DNA from: Epinephelus fuscoguttatus
Taxonomy: Eukaryota; Chordata; Actinopteri; Perciformes; Serranidae
DNA: 64,000 bases
NCBI RefSeq assembly: GCF_011397635.1
Contig: NC_064759.1
Location: 18,686,428 to 18,750,427, forward strand
Reading direction: 5' to 3'
Shown here: one piece after another, positions 1 through 9,909 of the stretch
Layout: the number at the start of each line of letters is the position of its first letter
Position numbering within the stretch: the first letter of the stretch is position 1
Notes under the pieces: model-generated
Databases searched by the model: none
What the model saw: only the letters and a program-made list of their open reading frames with translations
Told to the model about the DNA's origin: nothing
Program-made: the position numbers and the translations under genes

Positions 1-574
1 CCCCTTTCCCTCACATTGTTTCCCTTGGGTGTCCACTGCTTGAAAAGAAAAGTGTTTCACTTTGATCATGCATTATTCAGAGTCTCTGAATTCTCCGGCT
101 GCTCCTTAAAATATTCAACTTAAGCACTTTTTGTGTACGTGTCACTTCAGGTCCCTTGTTCTTCTGCTGCTTTCGTTCATCAACTGCAAATACCCGTTTC
201 TAACAGAGCCATTACAGAAGTCTCCAGAGGGGCAGCACTTAGGGTGAAAAACATCTCCTGCAGTGTGACAGACTTTGTCATAAAAATGAAACGGTGAAAA
301 CATGGTTCTCTGCAGTCGCATCCTGTCCGAAAGGATCTGCTTGAATGGCTAACAACTATGGTATGCTGTACTGTTGACCAAAGTCTGTGTTGTACTCTTT
401 TATTTATAGGTTTTAAAAAAACTGTAAGCAAGTACAGTCATCTATGACATGGTACTAGGGAGGAGAAACCAGACGCCTGATGTCATGCACTGCTTTAAGG
501 CAGAAGATTTTGATGTTTTGATGACTGAGAGAGCCAGCATATGATTTAGGGCCGCACAGCAAAAGAGCTGGAAC
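1..574. other. Non-coding sequence, no gene seen
   Basis: I see no supported exon on either strand. The short reading frames here have no splice-site pairing and no recognisable protein. Because MANEAL exons lie downstream on the plus strand, this is probably MANEAL intron, but that is inference. Confidence 0.5.
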
Positions 575-712
575 CTTTCCCAGCTGACACTGGGCGAGAG
601 GCGGGGTACACCCTGGACAGGTCACCAGACTATCACAGGGCTGACACATAGAGAAAGACAACCATTCACACTCACATTCACACCTACGGACAATTTAGAG
701 TCACCATTCATT
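575..712 (-). repeat. SINE 3'-body fragment
   Basis: The stretch carries the same motifs as the fuller SINE at about 7010-7356: the 'gaggcggggtacaccctgga' block, a 'cagactatcacagggctga' block and an 'aatttagagtc' block. Only the 3' body is present; the tRNA-like head is missing. The motif set is common in teleost genomes. Confidence 0.6.
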
Positions 713-756
713 GACAAACAACTATTTTACGTTTTTCTGCATTTCGATGATAATTT

Positions 757-824
757 AAAACATCATTCAAATAAACACAAGAAGTTAGAGCACAAACTAC
801 TTGTGTTTATTTGAATGATGTTTT
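757..824. repeat. Perfect 25-bp inverted repeat (hairpin)
   Basis: Bases 757-781 are the exact reverse complement of 800-824, with an 18-nt loop. The right arm runs directly into the first unit of the minisatellite, so the hairpin marks the array's left edge. It may be the end of a small transposable element or a product of array growth; nothing in the sequence decides between these. Confidence 0.85.
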
Positions 825-825
825 T

Positions 826-1892
826 ATCATATTTTTGACGACATACTCTACTATATTTTTATTACATTTTTGACGACATACTACACTGATATTTTTATCA
901 CATTTTTGATGACATACTATACTATGATATTTTTATCATATTTTTGATGACATACTATACTATGATATTTTTATCACATTTTTGATGACATACTATACTA
1001 TGATATTTTTATCACATTTTTGATGACATACTATACTATGATATTTTTATCATATTTTTGATGACATACTATACTATGATATTTTTATCACATTTTTGAT
1101 GATATACTATACTATATTTTTATCATATTTTTGATGACATACTATACTATGATATTTTTATCATATTTTTGATGACATACTATACTATGATATTTTTATC
1201 ATATTTTTGATGACATACTATACTATGATATTTTTATCACATTTTTGATGATATATTATACTATATTTTTATCATATTTTTGATGACATACTATACTATG
1301 ACATTTTCATCATATTTTTGACGACATACTATATTATGACATTTTTACCACATTTTTATGACATACTATACAATGCCATTTTTGAAGACATACTATACAA
1401 TGTCCTATCATATTTTTGACGACATATTATACTATGACGTTTTTATCACATTTTTGACGACATACTATACTATGACATTTTTACCATTTTTTACGACATA
1501 CTATACTATGACGTTTTTGTGACATTTGTGATGACATACTATACTATGATGTTTCTATCACATTTTTGATGACATACTATTCTATGATGTTTTTGTGACA
1601 TTTGTGACAACATACTATACTATACTATGACATTTTTACCATATTTTACGACATACTATACTATGACGTTTTGAGTGACATTTGTGATGACATACTATAC
1701 TATGATGTCTTTACCATATTTTTGAGGACATACTATACTATGACTTTTTTATCATTTTTGATGACATACTATATACTATGACGTTTTATCATATTTTTGA
1801 TGACATACTATACTGTGCCATTTTTGTGCCATTTTTGAAGACATACTATACAATGTCCTATCATATTTTTGACGACATACTATACTATGACT
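826..1892. repeat. 38-bp A+T-rich minisatellite, left block
   Basis: Tandem repeat with a 38-bp period, measured between successive 'gacatactat' starts at 911, 949 and 987. The core is 'acatactatactatga' followed by a T-rich spacer and 'tttttgatg'. Units near 900-1250 are nearly identical; towards 1400-1890 they diverge in sequence and length. Together with the block after 2650 this was probably one array of roughly 50 units. Open frames through it are repeat artefacts. Confidence 0.9.
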
Positions 1893-2354
1893 ATCTGACC
1901 ACAAAATCTTCTTCCAATTCCTGGCTGTCCAGTTCTTGTGTGCCTGGGCCCAACGACGCCGGGCTAACCTCTGTCTCTCATTGATCAGGGGCTTCTTGAT
2001 AGCCTTGTAGGACCTTAAGCCATGATCTAAAAGTCGGCCACGTACAGTGCGGGTGGAACACTGGACACCAGTTTGGTTTGACCACTGCTGCTGAAGCTCC
2101 TGTGATGTCATTCGGCGGTTTTGCCTGCACATGCGGATCAGGATGTGGTCATTTCTTGCTGAAGAAACCCTTGGACGCCCAGATCTTTGTTTGTCTTCCA
2201 AGCTGGTGGTTCGTCTGTATTTCTGCAGAGTGTATCCAACTGCTGAAGGACTGCATCTGCACTTCCTGGCTATCTGGCGGCAGCTGTACCCTTCCTGGCT
2301 GAGAATCTTTATCTTCAGGCGTGTTTCCTGCGTTAGGTTCCTTGTTTTAGCCAT
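1893..2354 (-). pseudogene. Tc1-like transposase fragment (N-terminal 154 codons)
   Basis: The frame opens MAKTRNLTQETRLKIKI and carries a paired-like helix-turn-helix DNA-binding region (EGYSCRQIARKCRCSPSAVG), then a GRPR AT-hook-like motif and a second helix-turn-helix. It ends at KKILWSD. In Tc1 transposases that Asp is the first catalytic residue of the DDE domain; the next codons read into minisatellite sequence. The protein is therefore cut at its first catalytic residue and cannot be active. No stop or frameshift interrupts the remaining part, which suggests a fairly recent insertion. Confidence 0.85.
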
Positions 2355-2648
2355 TTTTGTGTCTGAAGAACTTTCAAATGTGCTGGCTTTATGTAGACAC
2401 GAAGCTTGGCAACAAAAATTGTGTCTTTTAATAAAAAGAACGACCTTCATCACTGGTACCAAAATTTCTTATGTATTTTTATGGAACTAATCAATTTTAA
2501 GTTTTTAATGGCTTTTTTAGGATTTATTTAGTATTTTGGCTGTGACTGTACTAAAAGAAATTGAACTTGCACTTGAAGACCTAAGAGTGATTCTTAATGC
2601 AATATTTCACAAATGCATGGGGTGTCCGAAAACTTTTTTCCACCACTG
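1893..2648 (-). mobile_element. Truncated Tc1-like DNA transposon inside the minisatellite
   Basis: The element runs on the minus strand. Its 5' end is intact: a terminal repeat beginning CAGTGGTGGAAAAAAG next to a TA dinucleotide at 2649-2650, the Tc1/mariner target site. A transposase N-terminus follows (1893-2354). The 3' half, including the other terminal repeat, is missing, and minisatellite units abut both sides. The likely history is insertion into a TA inside the array, then a deletion that removed the 3' half. Confidence 0.85.
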
Positions 2649-2650
2649 TA

Positions 2651-3560
2651 TGTTTGACGACATACTATACTATGACATTTTTACCATATTTTACGACATA
2701 CTATACTATGATGTTTTTGTGACATTTGTGATGACGTACTATACTATGATGTTTCTATCACATTTTTGATGACATACTATTCTATGACATTTTTATGACA
2801 TTTGTGAAGACATACTATACTATGACATTTTCATCCCATTTTTGACGACATACTATACTATGATATTTCTATCACATTTTTGATGACACTATTCTATGAC
2901 ATTTTTGACAACATACTATACTACGATGTTTTTGTGACATTTCTGATGACATAGTATACTATGATGTTTTCATCTCATTTTTTACGACATATTAAACTGA
3001 GACGTTTTTATCAATTTTCTGACGACTGGCATTTTTGTAACATTTTAAATGATATGCTATACTATGACGTTTTTATCACATTTTTGACAACATACTATGA
3101 CGTTTCTGTGACATTTGTGATGACATACTATACTATGATGTTTTTATCCCATTTTTGATGACATACTTTACTGTGACATTTTCATCACATTTTTGATGAC
3201 ATACTATACTATGCCATTTTTTTCTATATTTTATGACACACAATACTATGACATTTGTTTTCTATATTTTTGACATACTATACTATGACATTTTTTCTAT
3301 ATTTCTATATTTTATGACATGCTACAGTATGGTATTACTATGGTATTACTTCTCTTAAAACATTTATTATTTGCATTTGTCGACATACTAAAGTATACAT
3401 GTTTTTTTAATTTTACATATTTTATGACATAACATACTATGACTTTTTACGTTTTTGTGACATACTATACTATGATTATTTTTTTATGCTACTATATTAG
3501 CATACTATACTTTTACTTTTTTATGAAATTTTATGGCAAATTATACTATGATTTTTTTTT
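2651..3560. repeat. 38-bp A+T-rich minisatellite, right block
   Basis: Continuation of the same tandem array on the far side of the Tc1 fragment. Units still show 'gacatactatactatga' but have more indels and variants such as 'gtgacatttgtgatg'. They decay after about 3230, where the spacer becomes 'tttttctatatttta'. It ends shortly before the MANEAL exon at 3775. Confidence 0.85.
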
Positions 3561-3774
3561 TTTTCCTGATTGCTTCTTGAACTTTAACTAGAAACCAGGA
3601 GATCATATTGTTGCATTTGTCTGCCCTCTTTGAGAAGTCTGAAACTGAATGTTGATTTGAAGTCAACACTCACTAAAATCATCTTTGATTTCTGACTGTG
3701 ATTGTCTTTTTTCATGGCAGTAACATGATGAATGGAAACTAACAAGGTGTATGTCTTTCTGCATGTTTTCATAG

Positions 3775-5832
3775 GTTGCATTTCACATCCAACCATACAG
3801 AGGACGAAACGACCAGAGTGTGCATGACAATATCAAGTATATCATTGACAGGTGGGCTGCACTTCTCCATCACTGACTCAGCTTAAATAGAAAACCATTA
3901 AGATTTCATGCACAGTTGAAATAACATTAGTTACAAAACTGAAATACTTTTAGAACGCATTTTTGATTATGTAAGGCTAGTTTCATGACTTATGGATGAG
4001 TTTGTGGAAAGCAAAAGCTATTTTTCTAACCTTTGAGTATAAAGGTTGCTCTGAAAAGGAGAACTTGTCAAGTCCATACTCACTCAAAAGCCCAAACCTC
4101 CAAAACATTTACACAAGAAATCGAGTTTCTAACAAAAACATTTTTTTTAGAAAGAAATGAATTAATAATAATAAAGGGCAAATCTTCACATTTTGCCCTC
4201 ACAGTGATGGTCAGGTCTAGTTGTCATTTAGCACCACTATTTGGTCATAAGTTTCCCTCTACCAACATATTTGTTCACAACAACGTACCTGAGGCCATTA
4301 AATTCTTTGTGGTACACAGAGGATAAATCTTAATGTTTTTTTAATAACCCTATAAAGGTCTCAAACTATTTAATATACAGCATCTCCTTTTGTCAACTGT
4401 TTACCCTGTATGTAGTATTTCATCCTGTAACAGGTGATTTTTTAGGCCACTGTTGGGCAGTGGAAAGTTGTTGCAAACACAATATTGACATTTCCTCATG
4501 TTTTTCGTTTACACGAGCCAACAGTTTATTATTCACACACACAGCAACACGGAGCAACTTAATCATTATTTGAAGTTGTGTTTCCGGCTACCTGGGGAGT
4601 GTAAGTCCAGTATTCACTCTCCTTGTTAATTCTATTTTTGGTGGCCATCAACTCCCGAGGGAAATATCTGGCTCCTTTGCTGTGAAATGCTCATCTGTAA
4701 ACACCAGTTAGTTGCCAGCTGTGTCTCGTCTCTGTTTGGTGTTGAGCAGGTCGTGCACAGTGAGTTTTCAAACCAGAACAGTCAGGCCAGTTGTTCCTGT
4801 AGAAGATCAAAAAGATTGTCAAAAAAACTTACTGAGCTGATTTGTGCTCTCCAGAGGATAAACCCTTCCCATTTTCAAAATGAGATTTCTTCTTGTGTTA
4901 TCTTCATATCCCATGATCAACCTCAAGCACAAGAAATCTAATAATCTAGCAGATAGATTCCAATGACACTTGTTGACTACATTCATGCTCCTCAGGGGAT
5001 AAACACTTTTGAATTGATTTGAATGACCTGCATGTTCTTTCTCTACCACCAGACTCAGGAGAAGGTGGACATTTTTAGCCTCACTACTTGAAAAATCAGC
5101 ATTGCAGCTTCTTGACTTGATTAACTTATCGTTAATCAACTAATTCATCATTAACTAACCATGTTATTATTGTATTGTTTTATTGTCTTTAAAAGGTACG
5201 GAGACCATGGAGCCTTCTACAAGTTTACTACCAGCACAGGGAAGAGCCTTCCTCTATTCTACATCTATGACTCCTACCTGACTCCTCCAGAGTCCTGGTC
5301 TGAATTCTTGACTCCCACCGGTTCCCACAGTGTGCGTGGCTCTGCCTACGATGCCATCTTCATTGCCCTGATTGTGGAGGAGCGCCACAAGCACGACATC
5401 CTCGCAGGCGGCTTCGATGGCATGTACACTTACTTTGCTTCCAACGGTTTCTCCTTCGGCTCTTCTCACCAGAACTGGAAGGCCATCAAAGCTTTTTGTG
5501 ACGGCAACAATCTCCTCTTCATCCCCAGTGTCGGACCTGGTTATATTGACACCAGCATCCGGCCGTGGAACAACCACAACATGCGCAACAGGGTGAACGG
5601 TCGTTACTACGAGACAGCCCTGCAGGCGGCACTGAATGTGAGGCCGGAGATCGTCACCATCACGTCTTTTAATGAGTGGCACGAGGGGACGCAGATAGAG
5701 AGGGCAGTGCCTAAAAAGACGGTGACCCGTGTGTACTTGGACTATCAGCCGCATGGACCCGATCACTACCTGGAGTTGACCCGGCGCTGGGCGGAGCAGT
5801 TCAACAAAGAGAAGGAGCAGTGGCTCATGTGA
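3775..5832 (+). CDS. maneal: MANEAL, endo-alpha-1,2-mannosidase-like (last two coding exons)
   Basis: GH99-family Golgi endo-alpha-mannosidase-like protein; MANEA, its characterised relative, trims glucosylated mannose from N-glycans. Two exons are readable: 3775-3851 (VAFHIQPYRGRNDQSVHDN...) and 5196-5832. The first has a 'catag' acceptor and ends in phase 2 at GACAG|gtggg. The second resumes at 'aaaag|GTACGG', giving DRYGDHGAFY, and runs to TGA. Visible family motifs are FDGMYTYFASNGFSFGSSHQ, GPGYIDTSIRPWN and SFNEWHEGTQIE, whose glutamates correspond to the GH99 catalytic pair. The C-terminus KEKEQWLM fits MANEAL better than MANEA, and so does having YRDC as next neighbour. The N-terminal exons with the membrane anchor lie to the left of the window or were not found in the repeat-rich 1-3770. 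The joined frame is open. Confidence 0.92.
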
Positions 5833-6374
5833 GCTCTCATCGAAGTGACTTGAAACAGCATGCTCTAGTGGTAGTGTGTGTGCACATGAAAGGGAAAGAA
5901 CAAAAGAGAGGGAGTGAATGTAGAGACTGATCAATATAGATGTGTGTGTGAGAACATGCTTTTACCTTTAACTGGACCGGATGTAAGAGTTTCTGCGAGT
6001 GTGTGCATACTTTTGTACAGACATGCTGATCTGCAAGAACAGGACTCTGTGTCGGCGGTGTGACTTCTCTCCGTTGAGTTTCTGGGGAGTTTCCATTGAG
6101 CTGTAAAAGGCCGAATCTGGTGTTCGTCCACTTGATGCAATTTAATGAACGATTGTCTCAAACACACTGAGAAAACGGTCATCACATGAGAGCCTCATTT
6201 CCTTCTCTGCAGCTAAAGAATAGTATCCATTACAGTAGCCAGACACTCCTAAGGTTTCGCTTTCATTGATCAAACAGAATGAGACACTAATTTTGATCCT
6301 CCCTTTACTCAAGAGCTCGTTGAAGCGGTGATGATATGGTGCTTTAAAAGCAGTAAGTAGGGGTGAGGCATGCA

Positions 6375-6515
6375 AGTGTACAGTTTAGCATTTTGGGCAA
6401 TACATTAATTCACTTTCTGGAAGACAGTTGATTGATACTACTTTCACATCTGTCTGTTAAATATGAAGCTACAGCCAGTTAGCATAGCTTAGCATTAAGA
6501 CTGGAAACAGTCACA
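6375..6515. repeat. Probable dispersed repeat fragment
   Basis: The text 'gaagctacagccagttagca' followed by 'tagcttagcattaagactgg' resembles a dispersed sequence common in teleost genomes. Boundaries and class are not visible; the call rests on recognition only. Confidence 0.3.
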
Positions 6516-7009
6516 AAAGTTATTGACCTGCAGTTCTAAGGATATTTTATTAACTCATTATACCTCATTTGTTAGTCCCTACAAAAAGCAATGTGTAAAA
6601 ATGACATGTTGTAGTTTAACGACAATTTCTGACCTTCTGGAGTCCGGTGGTTTCCTGGCAACCTTGCTGCTACGTCTATCCTCTCTAACTCTCGGCAAGA
6701 AAGGGAATATGTTTATTTGCCAATAGGTCAAATTTTGCTGTAAGAGTCAAATGTTGTGTGATTTTGAATGACGGTTTTGTATCATTTCAGATTTTTTTTA
6801 ATTCTGTCAAAAAAGCTGCAGAAGTGAAATCCCACTTCTGAAACTTCAGAAAAGTATAGTTGGCAAGTAAAACAAAATACACTTCAAGTATTTATATATT
6901 ATAGCATGCAGATTAGCTCTGCTCCTCTCCACATAGAGGTGTTCAGGTTCAGAGGGTCAATCAATTGGGCAAATAACGCAAGTCAGACAGGCTTTTGAAG
7001 TGTTCATTC

Positions 7010-7356
7010 ATTTTCCATAGCGCTTATCCTGTTGGGGGTCATGGGGGTGCTGGAGAATATCCCAGCTGACATTGGGTGAGAGGCGGGGTACACCCTGGAC
7101 AGGTTGCCAGACTATCACAGGGCTGATACATAAAGACAGACGACCACGCGCGTGCTGTGAATCCACCACATTCACACCAACTAATTTAGAGTCGCCAATT
7201 AACCTAACCTAACCTTCATGTCTTTGGACTGTGGGAGGAAGCCAGAGCACCTGGAGAAAACCCACGCTGACACAGGAAGAACATGCAGGGGGGTTCGAAC
7301 CAGGAACCCTCTTGCTGTGAGGCGACAATGCTAACCCCTGCACCACCATGTCGCCC
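7010..7356 (-). repeat. tRNA-derived SINE
   Basis: On the minus strand the element begins 'ggggcgacatggtggtgcag' with an A-box-like 'tggtgcaggggttagc' and a B box 'ggttcgaacc' at the spacing of a pol III promoter. A body shared with the fragment at 575-712 follows. It lies in the convergent MANEAL/YRDC 3' region. Confidence 0.75.
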
Positions 7357-7770
7357 CTTCTGAAGTGTATTTAAGCTAAACTTGGCCTTGAAGTTGTAAA
7401 AAGTTCTCTAAGTTCTTCCTCTATTCATCTGAATTTCGGTGTAATTCTCTTAATGGAAAGAAGCCATGTTGATCATGGGCACACATTAACTTCATTCACC
7501 TCAGTAAAAACAACAGAATCAGGTGTTAAGTGTGAAGGCCGGGCTCAGGGTTTTGGAGTGGCTGTATGAATAAAAATGTACCACTTACCGGAGCACTCTG
7601 TTATATGGATTCCTGTGGTTTAGATTGGATGAAATCCTGCTGTCTATTAAAGTAAAAGCTACTTTCAGACAGGCATATTTGAGAATAAAAGTATGCTCTT
7701 TGGTTGTGAAGGGCGCTTCTGAGTGGTTTCTTTTCTTTTTTCTAAAAACACTTAACTTTCAGACACCTGA

Positions 7771-7845
7771 AATAAAGATAGGCGTATTTCTAAAATAGCT
7801 TCTTATGCATGAATGACAGTCTGATACTGAAAAAAACATTTTATT
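7771..7845. terminator. Facing polyadenylation signals, MANEAL and possibly YRDC
   Basis: AATAAA on the plus strand at 7771-7776 and on the minus strand at 7840-7845 (tttatt on plus) face each other across about 65 bp. They are plausible ends for the convergent MANEAL and YRDC transcripts. The YRDC assignment would need a 2-kb 3' UTR containing a transposable element, so it is weaker. Confidence 0.35.
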
Positions 7846-8031
7846 GTGGCTGTGCAAAGGTTTTACAGTCCATTAAAATAAGTTTACAGCAGGTGATGGG
7901 AATTTAAAACAATGCTCATTTTTAACATACAGGTGGGAGGAAGAATTTCATTATGAGTTTCCACTTAGTACATGTGCTAATCGACACATCTCTGAAATAT
8001 GTTCCCAATTTGTGAATGAAATATAGTTTAA

Positions 8032-9278
8032 ATGGATAGTTCAAAATCAAAAATATATTTTATCAGTAGTGCTGTTTACCAATCTAGATTGTTTGGGTGT
8101 GAGTTGTCTGTCTTCAATCACGCAAAGCGCCACCGTGCTCTTGAAAGCCAGCACAAAAAAAACCGCAAGAGTAGCATCCAGCGCCCGACCTCAAGTTTTC
8201 CAGGCGGCTAAAGACGCAGCATGTGTACGGCCCCTAATTTCCCAGGCTGGTACCTGCGGTTATTCCACAGGCTAGTTAATAACATGCCGGGCAGGAAATC
8301 CACAGTGTGGGATCATTTTGAGAAGGTGAAGGACGAACCCAAGGTAATATGTAAACTCATCTTCATTGGTCGACTACAAACATGACGTATCATCTGAAAC
8401 ATGGAAGTAGCTACATGCCCATTAGCCACTTAGCACAATCATTACTGCTTTGCCGACAGCATCATTAACAGGCGGCTCGCTCAGTGTGTGACGTGCACTT
8501 GTAGATAAAATATAGGCCTATATTAATGAAGGTTCATTAGTACGGTTTGTATTTCTCAATACAATGTTAACAATGTTACTGATACTATTCTTTCTCACAC
8601 CTTCAACTCAAACCATTGTGTTGCCCCGCCCAAAATATATCATTTAATAATTGAATAAATATCATAAACATGCAGGCGACTAGTCGACTAATGGCCCTAA
8701 ATGACGACTATTGGTCAACTAGGAAAATTCTTAGTCAGGGGCAGCCCTAGTAGGAACTATTTTCTTTCTACTGAACTAAACCCGCCAACTGTATCACAGC
8801 ACAGAAGGAAGAGTGCATCTACAACTAGCTCACCTAGCACCACTGAGCTATCTAATGTTACAGCTCAGCCGAGAAGGACGCCATTAATGTTTACATCTCG
8901 TGCTGTCACGAGTACAAGCCTCTCATACGTGAGTGGATGCACACTTCCATCTGCGTAGTGATACGTTTAGCAGGTATAGTTTGGTAGAAAGAAATAGTTC
9001 CTATATCAAACTGCTCACAACAAGTTCTGAGGATTAGCTTGAGTAACCCGGTCAGATTTCTAGGAGACATTGCTGTTGAGTTTTTTTAATATAATTTGGC
9101 GCTTTGAGCACCACAAGTCAAGTGCCATCTAGTTCCATTATATTCAAGAGAGGCCAAACATCTCTACGGCCGATATCTCCAACACTCTGCAACTTACACC
9201 AAAACAATCTAGACTGATAAACAGCACTACAAGTAAATGGAAAAATATCTAAATTTTATTTTGGGGTGAACTGTCCCT
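8032..9278. mobile_element. Palindromic non-autonomous DNA element with TTAA flanks
   Basis: The left end (8032-8115) and the right end (about 9190-9278) are inverted copies sharing 'gtagtgctgttta' and 'tctagattgttt', each next to TTAA (8028-8031 and 9279-9282). The right half is itself a long imperfect palindrome: 'taggaactattttctttcta' at about 8751 pairs with 'tagaaagaaatagttccta' at about 8984. No transposase is encoded. The left half is interrupted by a hAT relic, so the two halves are no longer equal. Confidence 0.75.
8284..8749 (+). mobile_element. hAT relic with a BED zinc-finger exon, nested
   Basis: At 8284-8343 a short frame reads MPGRKSTVWDHFEKVKDEPK and ends at AAG|gtaata, a splice donor. 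It matches the start of BED-finger hAT/ZBED transposases (K-S-x-V-W-x-H-F). The end 'ctaggaaaattcttagtcag' followed by 'gggcagccctag' at 8718-8749 resembles a hAT terminal repeat. The rest of the transposase is absent. It sits in the left half of the palindromic element. Confidence 0.6.
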
Positions 9279-9909
9279 TTAAACTACGACAAAACAGTTA
9301 TTGTGACTGTAGTTGTTGACAAACTGTAGAGCGAGCCTCACGCTGTTAAACTGACATGCGGATCAAATAAATACAGGGGATTCATAAGTTAGTAAAAAAT
9401 AGTTCTGGATTCAAAAGGCTTAATCTATAGTCAATACAATTCTCAAGAGTTCCTCCCACCTCGTATCACAAATAACTATTCAGGCCATAAAATAGGAGTC
9501 TTCATCACCTCTTACCATTATAGAAATATTAAAATAAAAACTCAAACCGTTCATATCAGTTAAACCACCTGTTTTGATGACACAAAAGATACATAGTTTT
9601 AATTTTATGCAAAAAATAAAATAAAAAAAAGAATCCCATACTGTATAGGTGACCTGTTCTATGTTGAGATCCCACATAATCCCATGATAGCAGACACAGT
9701 AAGGCAGAAAATATGGTTATCAAAAGGTAAAAGTTACTCCAGACCTTAAAGCAGCCACCAGAACATTATCTGCCATCCAGTTGTTCCTGAGTTCTCGTCC
9801 TCCCCAGAAAGACTTCCACGTGAACATGAAAAGGATTCATCTTTTCTGAAGAAGCCCCGGGGTCAAAGCTGGTTGTGCGTCTCAGCGTGTGTTGTGGAGA
9901 GTTCAAAGG

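Larger units (their letters stand above)
5833..7776 (+). other. Probable MANEAL 3' UTR
   Basis: There is no further plus-strand coding sequence after the MANEAL stop. The first well-placed AATAAA on this strand that faces the convergent YRDC end is at 7771-7776. The extent is inferred from that signal only. The stretch includes a repeat at about 6375-6515 and the SINE at 7010-7356. Confidence 0.35.

Noticed and set aside
826..3560. Regular repeats suggesting a CRISPR-like array
   Set aside because: Repeats are head to tail with no unique spacers, unit lengths drift, and the context is a vertebrate genome. It is a minisatellite.
5254..5934. 226-residue open frame on the minus strand over MANEAL
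   Set aside because: It is the antisense shadow of the conserved GH99 exon; no family match and no splice context.
7285..7345. tRNA gene suggested by the GGTTCGAACC box
   Set aside because: The B box belongs to a tRNA-derived SINE; no cloverleaf with an anticodon stem can be drawn, and the SINE body follows.
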